From JBMNGG01 sp050949705 (GTDB lineage: Bacteria > Bacillota > Thermosediminibacteria > Thermosediminibacterales > Tepidanaerobacteraceae), in assembly GCA_050949705.1 (NCBI GenBank), contig JBMNGG010000021.1:67385-131384 (forward strand): a stretch of DNA of 64,000 bases, in the 5' to 3' direction. Every line of letters starts with the position of its first letter. Positions within the stretch are counted from its first letter, which is position 1. Below the pieces are notes generated by a model. It was not told the origin of the DNA, ran no database searches, and saw only the letters and a program-made list of their open reading frames with translations. Below, piece by piece: positions 1-9,198 of the stretch. Both the position numbers and the translations under genes were made by a program.

Positions 1-831
1 CCGGTAGATGAAAATGGATTAATTAATGTAGAAGATATTATAAATGCTATAACAGATGAAACAATTTTAGTTTCTATTATGCATGCTAATAACGAGATAG
101 GTACAATTCAACCAATTGAAATAATATCAAAAGTAATAAAAGATAAAAATCCAAATATTTATTTTCATACTGATGCAGTTCAAACGGTGGGAAAAATACC
201 AGTAAAAGTGAAGGACTTAGGCGTAGACCTATTAAGCATTTCTTCACATAAAATATATGGTCCCAAAGGGATAGGAGCATTATATATCAAAAAAGGTGTA
301 AAAATTTCACCGTTAATGATAGGTGGTTCACAAGAGAACAACCGGAGAGCTGGAACAGAGAATGTACCCGCAATAGTAGGATTTGGAAAAGCTGCAGAGC
401 TGGCTGAAATGGAAATGGAAGATCAATATGAAAGACTTATATATCTTAGAGACAAATTGATAAGTGGTATTTTACGAAGAATTCCTTTTACGCATTTGAA
501 TGGTCATCCTTCTAATAGACTACCACATAATATCAATATTTCTTTTGAGTTTGTAGAAGGAGAATCTTTACTTTTAAATCTTGACATGAAAGGCATTTGT
601 GCTTCTAGTGGATCGGCATGTAGCTCTGGTTCATTAGAACCTTCACATGTACTTTTAGCAATTGGCTTGCCGAAGGAAGTTGCCCGTGGTTCACTACGAT
701 TGACTCTAGGTAGATATAATAATGAAGAGGAAATTGATTATTTTCTCGAAATATTACCTAATATAGTGAATAAATTAAGGGGAATGACTTCTCTTTTTGA
801 AGTAAAAAATAATTCACCACAAAATATATAA
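1..831 (+). CDS. iscS: Cysteine desulfurase (NifS/IscS family), 5' truncated by window edge
   Basis: Pyridoxal-phosphate enzyme that removes sulfur from L-cysteine and holds it as a protein persulfide. The frame is open from base 1 without a start, so roughly the first third is missing; 276 residues are visible in a family of about 380-400. The PLP lysine sits in SSHKIYGPKG (visible residue 84) and the catalytic cysteine in SSGSACSSGS (visible residue 207). mnmA starts 25 bases downstream and no iscU follows. That pairing suggests a YrvO-like desulfurase dedicated to tRNA thiolation; this is inference from context. The family call is firm, while the choice between IscS, NifS and YrvO is not. 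Confidence 0.93.
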   Translation, partial: PVDENGLINVEDIINAITDETILVSIMHANNEIGTIQPIEIISKVIKDKNPNIYFHTDAVQTVGKIPVKVKDLGVDLLSISSHKIYGPKGIGALYIKKGVKISPLMIGGSQENNRRAGTENVPAIVGFGKAAELAEMEMEDQYERLIYLRDKLISGILRRIPFTHLNGHPSNRLPHNINISFEFVEGESLLLNLDMKGICASSGSACSSGSLEPSHVLLAIGLPKEVARGSLRLTLGRYNNEEEIDYFLEILPNIVNKLRGMTSLFEVKNNSPQNI

Positions 832-856
832 AATATGAAGCTAGTATGAATAGGTA

Positions 857-1954
857 GTGATAAAATTGTTGAAAAAAAACAAAGTAGTTGTAGCAATGAG
901 CGGAGGCGTAGATAGCTCTGTATGTGCTTTGTTATTAAAACAAAAAGGATATGACGTAGTCGGCATAACTACCCAGATATGGCAAGATATATCATACGAA
1001 AAACAATTAAAAGAAGGCGGTTGCTGTTCTATTGAGGCAGTACATGATGCTCGGAGAGTAGCTGATAAGATAGGCATACCATACTATGTAATTAACCTGA
1101 AACAGGATTTTGATGATAGAGTAATAAAATATTTTGTTAATGAGTATATTTTAGGCCGAACTCCGAATCCTTGCATTGTATGCAATAGAGACTTTAGGTT
1201 TAAAGAACTTTTAAAAAAAACAATGGAAATAGATGCTGATTTTTTAGCTACAGGCCACTATGCGAAAGTTGAATACGATACAAATAATGAGAGATATATT
1301 ATAAAAAAATCTATAGATACTCATAAGGATCAATCATATTTCTTATATGGCCTTACTCAATCTCAATTGAAACACATTCTTTTTCCTTTGGGCTATTACA
1401 CAAAGGCAGAAATAAGAGAAATAGCTGATAGAGAAGGATTACTTGTTGCAGATAAACCAGATAGCCAAGATATATGCTTTATAGACACTAATTATCATGA
1501 CTTTATAAACGAAAGAGTACCTAATAAATTTAGACCTGGACTATTTGTTGATATAAATGGAAATGTATTAGGGAAGCATAAAGGAATACCTTTCTATACT
1601 ATTGGTCAAAGAAAAGGTCTTGGGATTTCTGCCGGAAAACCCCTTTATGTCGTAAATATAGATTTTGACAAGAATACTATAGTTTTAGGAGAAGAGCAGT
1701 ATCTTTATGTTAAAGAGTTCATAGTTTTCAAAATGAACTGGGTAGCTATAAGTGATCTAACACAAACAATGAAAGTTAATGCAAAAATAAGATATAATTT
1801 CAGTGAAAAGCCAGCTAAGATAATTCCTTCTAATGACGATACTGTTAAAGTTGTTTTTGATGAGCCACAGAAGGCTGTGACACCCGGACAGGCAGTAGTT
1901 TTTTATAATGATGATATAGTAATTGGTGGTGGAATAATAAAACAAAAGCTATAA
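857..1954 (+). CDS. mnmA: tRNA-specific 2-thiouridylase MnmA
   Basis: Adenylates and thiolates U34 of tRNAs for Lys, Glu and Gln, using sulfur relayed from a cysteine desulfurase. An N-terminal PP-loop SGGVDSS is followed by the two catalytic cysteines, in NPCIVCN (about residue 106) and in QDICFI (about residue 207). The 365-residue length is normal. The listed start is GTG; in-frame TTG codons at 866 and 869 are better spaced from the AGG at 852-854 and may be the true start. It follows the desulfurase closely, probably as one transcript that ends at the hairpin at 1963-1990. Confidence 0.95.
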   Translation: MIKLLKKNKVVVAMSGGVDSSVCALLLKQKGYDVVGITTQIWQDISYEKQLKEGGCCSIEAVHDARRVADKIGIPYYVINLKQDFDDRVIKYFVNEYILGRTPNPCIVCNRDFRFKELLKKTMEIDADFLATGHYAKVEYDTNNERYIIKKSIDTHKDQSYFLYGLTQSQLKHILFPLGYYTKAEIREIADREGLLVADKPDSQDICFIDTNYHDFINERVPNKFRPGLFVDINGNVLGKHKGIPFYTIGQRKGLGISAGKPLYVVNIDFDKNTIVLGEEQYLYVKEFIVFKMNWVAISDLTQTMKVNAKIRYNFSEKPAKIIPSNDDTVKVVFDEPQKAVTPGQAVVFYNDDIVIGGGIIKQKL

Positions 1955-1962
1955 TCTTGAAT

Positions 1963-1990
1963 AAAATACGCTATATGCGTATTTTTTTAT
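1963..1990 (+). terminator. Intrinsic terminator after mnmA
   Basis: AATACGC (1965-1971) pairs with GCGTATT (1977-1983) across a 5-base loop and is followed directly by a T run. It lies 11 bases after the mnmA stop and closes the desulfurase-mnmA unit. Confidence 0.8.
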
Positions 1991-2059
1991 ATTTTTTGGG
2001 AAAACTTTAAAGAGATGTAATTTCGAGCATTCTATTTTAAACTCACATCTTCTTTTGAG

Positions 2060-2263
2060 GTGAAAAAATTGATTACATGTCCTTTGTGTAGTAAGAAATC
2101 AGTTGGTAGAGTAGGAAGCAATCAGTACTATTGTTGGGATTGTTTTGTTGAATTTTTAATTATGAAAGATAAAACATTAATATATGAAGTATGTGATGAT
2201 GGTAGTTTATCGCCATATCGCCAAGATAATAGCCCGTTAACAATAGGTAATTATAAGAGGTGA
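2060..2263 (+). CDS. Small zinc-ribbon protein of unknown function
   Basis: A peptide of 64-67 residues. CPLC near the N-terminus and CWDC about 20 residues later form a likely four-cysteine zinc ribbon, and the C-terminal half is polar. The GTG at 2060 overlaps the ribosome site TGAGGTG, so the TTG at 2069, six bases beyond it, is the more likely start. A strong ribosome site and the tight link to the following transporter argue for a real gene. I do not recognise a named family; zinc or nucleic-acid binding is only a guess from the cysteine pattern. Confidence 0.6.
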   Translation: MKKLITCPLCSKKSVGRVGSNQYYCWDCFVEFLIMKDKTLIYEVCDDGSLSPYRQDNSPLTIGNYKR

Positions 2264-2267
2264 CAGC

Positions 2268-3312
2268 ATTATAAAGATATTTTCAAACCGGATGTTTGTA
2301 TACCGGCTTTTTTTATTTACTTTTGTATTATTGACCTTAATTTTCCTTATTTTCTATAGAGAAAAAATAAGTGCAGTGGTCTTACCTTTTGCAATTGGGA
2401 TATTTATTGCATATATATTAAACCCCATAATTGAATATCTATTGACCAAGGGTATAAAGAGATCTGCTGCTGTTGCGATAATATATTTTATATTAATTGG
2501 CACTCTAATCATTGCTTTAATATACATAATACCAGTTTTTATTTTTGAATTAAACAATCTCATAGATACAGTACCACTTTATACTAAGGAAGCTCAAAAG
2601 ATAATTACTTATTTTAGAACACAATATTTGTCATCGTTACCACTTAGTCTTCAGGAAGTCGTTGACAGAAATATAGACCGATTGGAAAAAACTGTTACTG
2701 GATTACCTGCAAAAAGTTGCTGATTCAATAATTACTACTTTTTCAAGTATGTTTAGTATAATACTAGGACCGATTTTAGGATTTTATTTATTAAAAGATT
2801 TAGATAAAATAAAAGATAGTATGATTAAATACCTGCCAAAATCATATCGGAACAACATTATTAGGTGGTTTGGTAAAATTGTTAATACCTTAGGTAAATA
2901 TATAAGAAGTCAATTGATAGTAAGTTTAATTGTTGCTTTTTTTACAACTATAGCTATGGTAATCTTGGACATTGATTTTGCTTTTATTATTGGAGTTTTA
3001 TCAGGTGTAACTAATATAATTCCGTATTTTGGCCCTTTTTTTGGGGTAATGCCTGCTGTGATAATTGCGATACTCCGGTATCCCTATAAAATACCATGGT
3101 TAATCATTTCTATGCTAATAATACACCAATTGGAAAGCGGAATAATATCACCACATATAGTTGGAGAACATGTGGGATTACATCCAATAACAGTCATATT
3201 TTCACTTTTAATAGGGGGAAATTTTTTTGGATTATTTGGTCTTGTTTTAGCAGTTCCTGTAGCTGCCTTGTTGAAACTTATCTTACATAACAAAGAAAAT
3301 AGTGAAAAATAA
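2268..3312 (+). pseudogene. AI-2E family transporter (PerM/YrrI-like), frameshifted
   Basis: Multi-spanning membrane protein of the AI-2E/PerM exporter superfamily. The first part (to 2723) has three to four hydrophobic helices including the FAIGIFIAYILNPIIEYL block. The second part continues in another frame, with the family's PILGFYLLKD and IPYFGPFFG motifs. Reading frame 1 across 2701-2749 restores a continuous protein, so one base is gained or lost near 2695-2712. The first ATG (2292) has no ribosome site, whereas AGAGGTG at 2255-2261 points to an in-frame ATT at 2268. The break may be a sequencing indel; the substrate is unknown. Confidence 0.75.
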
Positions 3313-3339
3313 ATTATTAAATTTTAAAATTGCAAGTTC

Positions 3340-3368
3340 TTGCACTCATATAAAATTTATGGTATACT
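3340..3368 (+). promoter_or_regulatory. Sigma-A-type promoter for rpsB
   Basis: TTGCAC (3340-3345), a 17-base spacer and TATACT (3363-3368). It sits just after the transporter gene and about 105 bases before the rpsB start, so the mRNA has a leader of about 100 bases. Confidence 0.75.
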
Positions 3369-3374
3369 AACACA

Positions 3375-3474
3375 CGGTAAATTTACACACGTTAATGGAT
3401 TTTAAAGGTGGTGCCTTAGGGTTTCTTTAAAAAATGAAATTAGCGGAGGTTACAAAAAACCAGGAGGTGAAAAA
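3375..3474 (+). promoter_or_regulatory. Structured 5' leader of rpsB
   Basis: About 100 bases lie between the promoter and rpsB. TTTTAAAG (3400-3407) can pair with CTTTAAAA (3425-3432), and AAGG..CCTT inside it offers an alternative small hairpin. Ribosomal-protein S2 leaders are autoregulatory in some bacteria; such a role here is inferred only from length and pairing. A 19-codon ATG frame (from 3434) overlaps the rpsB start but has a poorly spaced ribosome site. Confidence 0.3.
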
Positions 3475-4176
3475 ATGTCAATCGTTTCTATGAAACAACT
3501 TTTAGAAGCTGGTGTGCATTTCGGTCACCAGACAAGAAGATGGAATCCCAAAATGAAAGAGTATATTTTTACTGAGAGAAATGGGATTTATATTATTGAT
3601 CTTCAAAAAACTGTCAAAAAAATTGAAGAAGCTTATGAGTTCGTGAAAAACATTTCAGCAGAAGGTGGTTTTATACTTTTTGTTGGTACTAAGAAACAAG
3701 CTCGTGAGTCTCTTCAAGAGGAAGCTCAGAGATGTGGTATGTATTATGTTAATCAACGTTGGCTAGGTGGCATGTTGACAAACTTTAAAACGATTCGTAA
3801 AAGAATAGACAGACTTCACGAATTGGAAAAGATGGAAGAGGAAGGGCTCTTTGAGGTTTTGCCCAAAAAAGAGGTCCTTAACCTACAACATGAAAAAGAA
3901 CGCTTGGAAAAGAACCTTGGTGGTATAAAGGACATGACAGAGCTTCCGCAAGCAATTTTTATAGTTGATCCTCGCAAAGAGAGAATAGCTATTCAGGAAG
4001 CTAGGAAGTTAAACATCCCCATAATAGCAATTGTGGATACAAATTGCGATCCGGATGAAGTAGATTATATCATCCCCGGAAATGATGATGCTATAAGAGC
4101 AGTTAAGCTGTTAACAGAAAAGATAGCAGATGCCGTTATTGAAGGTAGACAAGGTGAACAAATGGAAGCAGAATAG
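3475..4176 (+). CDS. rpsB: 30S ribosomal protein S2
   Basis: Structural protein of the small ribosomal subunit and a late assembly component. Its 233 residues match the family length. The N-terminus contains the conserved LLEAGVHFGHQTRRWNPKM block, and WLGGMLTNFKT and DPRKE blocks follow. The ATG is preceded by AGGAGGTG with good spacing. It begins the rpsB-tsf-pyrH-frr cluster typical of bacteria and has its own promoter at 3340-3368. Confidence 0.98.
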   Translation: MSIVSMKQLLEAGVHFGHQTRRWNPKMKEYIFTERNGIYIIDLQKTVKKIEEAYEFVKNISAEGGFILFVGTKKQARESLQEEAQRCGMYYVNQRWLGGMLTNFKTIRKRIDRLHELEKMEEEGLFEVLPKKEVLNLQHEKERLEKNLGGIKDMTELPQAIFIVDPRKERIAIQEARKLNIPIIAIVDTNCDPDEVDYIIPGNDDAIRAVKLLTEKIADAVIEGRQGEQMEAE

Positions 4177-4189
4177 TAGTATATTTTAA

Positions 4190-4224
4190 GGTAAGGGGGC
4201 TTATACTACCCTTACCTTTTATTT
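4190..4224 (+). terminator. Intercistronic hairpin between rpsB and tsf
   Basis: GGTAAGGG (4190-4197) pairs with CCCTTACC (4209-4216) across 11 bases and is followed by TTTTATTT. It probably acts as a leaky terminator that lowers tsf expression relative to rpsB. Confidence 0.65.
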
Positions 4225-4248
4225 CAAAAAACAGGGAGGTTTTGCTAT

Positions 4249-4848
4249 ATGATTACTCCTCAGCAGGTTAAAGAATTGCGCGAGCGAACTGGTGCAGGAA
4301 TAATGGATTGCAAAAAGGCTTTAACTGAAACTGATGGTGACATTGAAAAAGCCATTATAATACTGCGGGAAAAGGGATTATCTAAAGCAGCAAAAAAAAT
4401 GAGTCGTATTGCTTCTGAGGGGATTATACAATCATACATACATGGGAATGGTCGTATAGGTGTGCTTGTTGAAATTAATTGTGAAACGGACTTCGTAGCT
4501 AGAAATGAAGAATTTCAGAACTTCGCAAAAGATATTGCGATGCAAATAGCTGCATCTAATCCTAAATATCTTTCTGCAGATACTGTACCACAAGAAGTTA
4601 TAGAAAAAGAACGTGAGATATTACGAGTACAAGCTTTAAACGAAGGCAAACCAGAAAAAATAGTTGATAAAATAGTAGATGGCCGTATTAAAAAGTATTT
4701 TGAGGAGAATTGTCTTTTGGAACAAGCTTATATAAGAGATCCTGAGAAGAAAGTTTCGGATCTTCTAATGGAAAAGATAGCTGTAATTGGTGAGAACATT
4801 GCAATAAGCCGTTTTGTGCGATTTGAACGAGGAGAAACCACACAGTAA
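4249..4848 (+). CDS. tsf: Elongation factor Ts, short form
   Basis: Guanine-nucleotide exchange factor for EF-Tu. The N-terminal UBA-like segment has VKELRERTGAGIMDCKKAL, and the core has the TDFVARN motif that contacts EF-Tu. At 199 residues it is the short form known from Thermus and some Firmicutes, with a single core repeat, compared with about 280-290 in Escherichia coli. The ATG has GGGAGG upstream. It lies between two hairpins, so it can be transcribed by read-through from rpsB. Confidence 0.97.
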   Translation: MITPQQVKELRERTGAGIMDCKKALTETDGDIEKAIIILREKGLSKAAKKMSRIASEGIIQSYIHGNGRIGVLVEINCETDFVARNEEFQNFAKDIAMQIAASNPKYLSADTVPQEVIEKEREILRVQALNEGKPEKIVDKIVDGRIKKYFEENCLLEQAYIRDPEKKVSDLLMEKIAVIGENIAISRFVRFERGETTQ

Positions 4849-4872
4849 GATAATTTTAAAGACAATTAGATT

Positions 4873-4904
4873 AAAAGAGACACCATAATAGTGTCTCTTT
4901 TTTA
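4873..4904 (+). terminator. Intrinsic terminator between tsf and pyrH
   Basis: AAAAGAGACAC (4873-4883) pairs perfectly with GTGTCTCTTTT (4891-4901) across a 7-base loop, and the T run continues to 4903. It is a strong terminator ending the rpsB-tsf transcript. Confidence 0.85.
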
Positions 4905-4960
4905 GAAAAAGAGGATTTCTAGACAAAATATAGAATTCTTTTAGCAAAGAGAGGGTTTTC

Positions 4961-5674
4961 ATGAAAAAACCAATTTATAAAAGAGTTGTACTAAAAATTA
5001 GCGGCGAGGCATTAGCTGGAGAAAAGGGTTTTGGAATAAATCAGGATATTATTAATTCTATTGCAGATCAGATTAAAGAAATTCGCGATCTTGGTGTTGA
5101 AGTTGCTATCGTTGTGGGTGGTGGGAATATATGGAGAGGTAGAAACTCCGAACAAATGGATAGAGCTACAGCTGATTATATGGGCATGTTAGCAACTGTT
5201 ATAAATTCACTAGCTTTACAAGATGCTTTAGAAAATAGAAATGTTCAAACTCGAGTGCAGACAGCAATAGAAATGAAAGAAGTTGCTGAACCTTATATTA
5301 GGCGAAGAGCTACAAGGCATCTTGAAAAAGGGCGGGTTGTAATTTTCGCGGCAGGCACAGGGAATCCATTTTTTTCCACAGATACAACTGCTGCATTAAG
5401 AGCAGCTGAGATTGAAGCAGAAGTGATTTTACTGGCAAAAAAAGTTGATGGTGTGTATGATTCCGATCCTATAAAGAATACTTCAGCACAAAAATTTAGT
5501 ACTCTTAATTATATAGATGTTTTAAACCGTGGTTTGGGAGTAATGGATTCAACAGCAACATCTTTATGCATGGATAATAATATTCCCATTATTGTTTTCG
5601 GGATATCAACACCGGGTAATATTAAAAGAGTGGTATTAGGAGAAAATATAGGAACATTAGTAAGGGGGAGTTGA
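4961..5674 (+). CDS. pyrH: UMP kinase
   Basis: Phosphorylates UMP to UDP; it is an amino-acid-kinase-fold enzyme, hexameric and usually UTP-inhibited. At 237 residues it has normal length. LKISGEAL and GGGNIWRG give the phosphate-binding loops, and the FAAGTGNPFFSTD block is the family signature. The ATG follows GAGAGGG. frr starts 7 bases after the stop, so the two are one transcript. Confidence 0.97.
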   Translation: MKKPIYKRVVLKISGEALAGEKGFGINQDIINSIADQIKEIRDLGVEVAIVVGGGNIWRGRNSEQMDRATADYMGMLATVINSLALQDALENRNVQTRVQTAIEMKEVAEPYIRRRATRHLEKGRVVIFAAGTGNPFFSTDTTAALRAAEIEAEVILLAKKVDGVYDSDPIKNTSAQKFSTLNYIDVLNRGLGVMDSTATSLCMDNNIPIIVFGISTPGNIKRVVLGENIGTLVRGS

Positions 5675-5681
5675 TTAAAGT

Positions 5682-6240
5682 ATGGATAAAAAGATTTTTT
5701 CTGAAATTGAAGAACGAATGAAAAAAATTTTAGAAAATCTCAAGTCGGAATTTACAACTATACGAACGGGACGAGCTTCAGCTGCACTTCTTGACAAAAT
5801 ATATGTAGATTATTATGGAACACCAACTCCAATAAATCAAGTTGCTTCTATCAATGTTCCAGAACCAAAAATGCTACTTATACAACCTTGGGACTTAAAA
5901 ATGTTAGGAGTAATAGAAAAAGCTATTTTAAAGTCCGATCTTCATTTGACCCCAAATAATGATGGTAAAGTTATAAGATTAATTCTACCAGAGTTAACAA
6001 CAGAAAGAAGACAAGAGCTTGTTAAAATAGCCAAGAAAAAAACCGAAGAAGCTAAAGTTGTTATCAGAAATATTCGCAGAGAGTATAAACGATACTTTAA
6101 AAAAGATGGAGAAGAATAAGGAAATTTCTGAAGATGATCTGAAACGTTCTCAGGATGAGATTCAAAAAATAACTGATTCCAATATAGAAAGTGCTGAAAA
6201 AATATTTGCCAATAAAGAAAAGGAAATAATGGAGGTGTAA
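5682..6240 (+). pseudogene. frr: Ribosome recycling factor, frameshifted
   Basis: Frees ribosomes from mRNA after termination, together with EF-G. Residues from 5682 match the family (RTGRASAALLDKI, then VVIRNIRRE), but the frame runs into a stop at 6117-6119. The expected C-terminus, with INDTLKKMEKN and ending in NKEKEIMEV, lies in another frame and stops at 6240. Removing one base near 6083 joins the parts into about 185 residues, the usual length. frr is essential in bacteria, so a sequencing indel is far more likely than a dead gene. Confidence 0.9.
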
Positions 6241-6243
6241 TTA

Positions 6244-6453
6244 ATAGCCAAGAAAAAAATAGAAATAATTGGATTCCATTTAGACAAGGCTGTTAAACTA
6301 CTTAATGATATGAATATGTCTATTAGCAAAATAATATATACTAAACCAGATAAAAGAACAACAAAAAACTATAATGATGCAAGAATTGTGCGAATCGATA
6401 TAAACGAAAATGACATAACATTAGTTGCTGCATTATTTCCCATTTTACATTAG
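6244..6453 (+). CDS. Small PASTA-like protein with apparent ATA start
   Basis: An uninterrupted frame of about 69 codons fills the gap between frr and the following terminator. GGAGGTG (6231-6237) lies six bases before an in-frame ATA at 6244; the first in-frame ATG is about 20 codons later and has no ribosome site. The protein begins AKKKIEIIGF, then HLDKAVKLLNDMNMSI and later ITLVAA, which resembles a single PASTA-type unit. Similar short proteins follow frr in other Clostridia as far as I recall. Function is unknown. The start could be a genuine rare codon or a base error. Confidence 0.5.
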   Translation: MAKKKIEIIGFHLDKAVKLLNDMNMSISKIIYTKPDKRTTKNYNDARIVRIDINENDITLVAALFPILH

Positions 6454-6494
6454 AATTATAAAGCACTGTCCAGTTGAGGTGTTAATAGAAGAAT

Positions 6495-6522
6495 AAAACC
6501 CTCTCTTTAGAGGGGGTTTTTT
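6495..6522 (+). terminator. Intrinsic terminator before uppS
   Basis: CCCTCT (6499-6504) pairs with AGAGGG (6509-6514) around a CTTT loop; flanking A and T runs extend the stem and supply the U tract. It ends the pyrH-frr unit. Confidence 0.75.
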
Positions 6523-6544
6523 ATAAGAAGCGAGGGGAAAACTC

Positions 6545-7283
6545 GTGAGTAAAGCTAGCATAGAAAATAATATTAACTCACAAAAAATACCAGAACATAT
6601 AGCTATTATTATGGACGGTAATGGTCGATGGGCAAAAAAAAAAGGGTCTTCCGCGGTTTGCAGGTCATTGGGCTGGAGCCGAATCATTAAGAGAAATTAT
6701 AAAGTACTGTGTAGAGTTAAAAATAAAAACTTTAAGTGTGTTCGCATTTTCTTCTGAAAATTGGAAAAGACCAGTTCAAGAAGTTGAGGCTATATTGAAT
6801 CTTTTGTTATACTATTTAAAAAAGGAGATTAATACTTTACATAAAAATAACATTAAAATTGTAGTGTCTGGTAATTGGGAAGAGTTGCCTGACAGAATTG
6901 TTGCTGAAATAAACAAAAGTATCCAGATTACACAAGGTAATTCCGGGCTTATTTTGAATATTGTGTTGAACTATGGTGCTCGCAAAGAAATAACACAAGC
7001 ATGTAAAGAAATTTGTAAAGCAGTTCTAGAAAAGAAACTTACTATCGACAGAATAAGCGAAGATATAATCAAAGAATATTTATATACTCGAGATTTGGCA
7101 GAACCAGACCTTTTAATAAGGCCTAGTGGAGAGAAACGGATAAGCAATTTTTTACTCTGGCAAATAGCTTATACAGAACTATGGTTTACAGATATATACT
7201 GGCCAGATTTTAAACCAAAGGATCTATTGGAAGCTATTCATGACTATCAGAAGCGAGAAAGAAGGTTTGGAGGGCTAAAATAA
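6545..7283 (+). pseudogene. uppS: Undecaprenyl diphosphate synthase (UppS), frameshifted
   Basis: Cis-prenyltransferase making the C55 carrier lipid for peptidoglycan. The first frame carries AIIMDGNGRWAKK with the catalytic Asp. The rest (GLPRFAGHWAGAESL, FSSENWKRP, LLIRPSGE, ELWFTD) lies in another frame. The switch falls in a ten-A run around 6634-6643, a classic indel site. The repaired protein is about 245 residues, normal for the family. The GTG start follows GAGGGG. The gene is essential in this group, so the break is probably technical. Confidence 0.9.
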
Positions 7284-7302
7284 TAAAGCAGGTGTGGATT
7301 CT

Positions 7303-8115
7303 ATGTTAACAAGAATAATAAGCGCTATAGTTGGAATAGTTGCATTGATGTATATAATAAATGCTGGTGGCTGGATATTTTTTTTGAGCATATGTTTATT
7401 AAATATTTTTGCTATGTATGAGCTTTATAAAGCTTTTCAAAAAAAAGGTGTCCATATAACCTTCTTTCTTAACTCAATCTCAACCGCAATTCTTTTATAC
7501 TACATAAGTTTTTATAATGATTTTAACTTTATTTGGGTTTCTTTTTTAATATTTTTACTAATTATGTTAGAATGTATGTATGGTATAATTAATAATAATC
7601 GTAATCATATAATTAATACAGTGTATACGGTGTTTTCTTTCGTATATACTACACTATTATTTATGTTTTTTATTCTAGTTAGAAATCTGCCAAATGGCAT
7701 AAACTTTATTTGGTGGATTTTTATAACAACTTGGGCTTGTGATACTGGAGCTTTTTTTACCGGTATTTATTTTGGGAAAAATCCATTAGCTCCCCATATT
7801 AGCCCTAATAAAACTATTGAAGGCAGTCTGGGAGGAGTTGTTTTAAGCATTATCGCAAGTATAATTTTTACTAGATTTTTTATATCTGAAATTAGTATCT
7901 TACATGCCATTATTTTGGGTATATTAATAGGTAGTATTTCTCAGATTGGAGATTTATCAGCTTCTTTGATTAAGCGATATTGTAAAATAAAGGATTTTTC
8001 AAATATCATTCCTGGGCATGGAGGTATTCTAGATAGATTAGATAGTGCTCTTTTCTCATTTCCAATTGCATATATTTATATCATGACGATCCTTGAAAAG
8101 GGTGGTTTGCCATGA
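7303..8115 (+). CDS. cdsA: Phosphatidate cytidylyltransferase
   Basis: Integral membrane enzyme making CDP-diacylglycerol from phosphatidate and CTP. About 270 residues with seven to eight hydrophobic helices. The family signature is clear near the C-terminus: SASLIKRYCKIKDFSN, then PGHGGILDRLDS. A GTG at 7294 overlaps the ribosome site AGGTG, so I place the start at the ATG at 7303. The stop overlaps the next gene as ATGA, showing translational coupling. Confidence 0.95.
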   Translation: MLTRIISAIVGIVALMYIINAGGWIFFLSICLLNIFAMYELYKAFQKKGVHITFFLNSISTAILLYYISFYNDFNFIWVSFLIFLLIMLECMYGIINNNRNHIINTVYTVFSFVYTTLLFMFFILVRNLPNGINFIWWIFITTWACDTGAFFTGIYFGKNPLAPHISPNKTIEGSLGGVVLSIIASIIFTRFFISEISILHAIILGILIGSISQIGDLSASLIKRYCKIKDFSNIIPGHGGILDRLDSALFSFPIAYIYIMTILEKGGLP

Positions 8116-9179
8116 AAATAAAAGGCGATTATAAACCCATTTTACTCTTGGCATTGGCTATTATATGCACTTCGATAGTCATTGTGTTGGCTTTAAGATA
8201 TTTATTGCCCTTAGTTATCGGTATTATACTTGCTCTTATCATCGAACCTACTGTTAGCTTTTTAGAAAGAAAAACAGATTATGATAGAGGCGTAATTACT
8301 GCAATAGTTTTAACGGCAATATGTTGCATTTTTGGATATATTTCCATACTGATGATCGCTCGTTTTACTTTTGAACTCGGTAGACTGCTCAAATTTTTGC
8401 CCACTCAGATCGTTTATTACGAGTCACTTTTAAACGAAGCATACTTATTTTTTGTAGACTTTTTTGCAATTGTACCCAAAGATGTATTAATATATTTGAA
8501 AGCTAATTTTGGTCAAATATTTTCATCACTAATTGGTTATATATCGAATTACTACAGTTTATTAGTTAGTAGAATAGGAATGCTACCAAATTTATTTATA
8601 AATATTCTTGTACTATTAATTTTTGTTTTTCTTTTTTGCTACTTTTTTACGAAAGACAAGGATAAAATTGTAGAATCAATAAAATGTTTATTTCCCGACC
8701 AGTTACAAGAGAAAGTGAAATCAATTCAATTAGAATTATTTTTTTCATTTATACGACTGATAAAAGCACAATTAATTTTAGTGTTTTTTAGTACAGTTAT
8801 TACAGTTACTGGTTTCTATATTTTGAAAGTAGATTATGCTCTAACATTAGGAATAATATGTGGCTTGTTGGATATAATGCCTTTGGTAGGTCCCAGTATT
8901 ATATTTATACCTTGGATTATATATTCAATCATAATCGGTAATACTTATTTTTCAATTGGTTTACTGATATTATTTGTTATAATTCTTGGAAGTAGACAAT
9001 TATTACAAGCTAAAGTAATTGGCAAAAACCTTGGTATTGATCCTTTACTTACACTAGTTTCAATATATCTTGGCATAACAATATTCGGATGGAAAGGATT
9101 ATTTATTGGGCCACTGGTAATTGTAATAGTGCGAGCTTTAACTCATTCTGGAATAATTCCACCATTAAGGAAAGTATAA
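8112..9179 (+). CDS. AI-2E family membrane protein, YtvI-like
   Basis: Polytopic membrane protein of 355 residues with about seven hydrophobic segments. The N-terminal LPLVIGIILALIIEPTVSFLER block and the C-terminal DIMPLVGPSIIF and GIDPLLTLVSIYLG blocks are typical of the AI-2E/PerM superfamily. It resembles the sporulation membrane protein YtvI more than it does the broken paralogue at 2268-3312. It lies between cdsA and rseP, where many bacteria carry dxr, and overlaps cdsA by four bases. The transported substrate is unknown and the sporulation role is inference. Confidence 0.75.
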   Translation: MKIKGDYKPILLLALAIICTSIVIVLALRYLLPLVIGIILALIIEPTVSFLERKTDYDRGVITAIVLTAICCIFGYISILMIARFTFELGRLLKFLPTQIVYYESLLNEAYLFFVDFFAIVPKDVLIYLKANFGQIFSSLIGYISNYYSLLVSRIGMLPNLFINILVLLIFVFLFCYFFTKDKDKIVESIKCLFPDQLQEKVKSIQLELFFSFIRLIKAQLILVFFSTVITVTGFYILKVDYALTLGIICGLLDIMPLVGPSIIFIPWIIYSIIIGNTYFSIGLLILFVIILGSRQLLQAKVIGKNLGIDPLLTLVSIYLGITIFGWKGLFIGPLVIVIVRALTHSGIIPPLRKV

Positions 9180-9198
9180 CTTTCGGAAGGTGAAAGTA

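Noticed and set aside
3434..3493. Leader peptide overlapping the rpsB start
   Set aside because: Nineteen codons only, ribosome site about 12 bases away, and no attenuator-type codon run.
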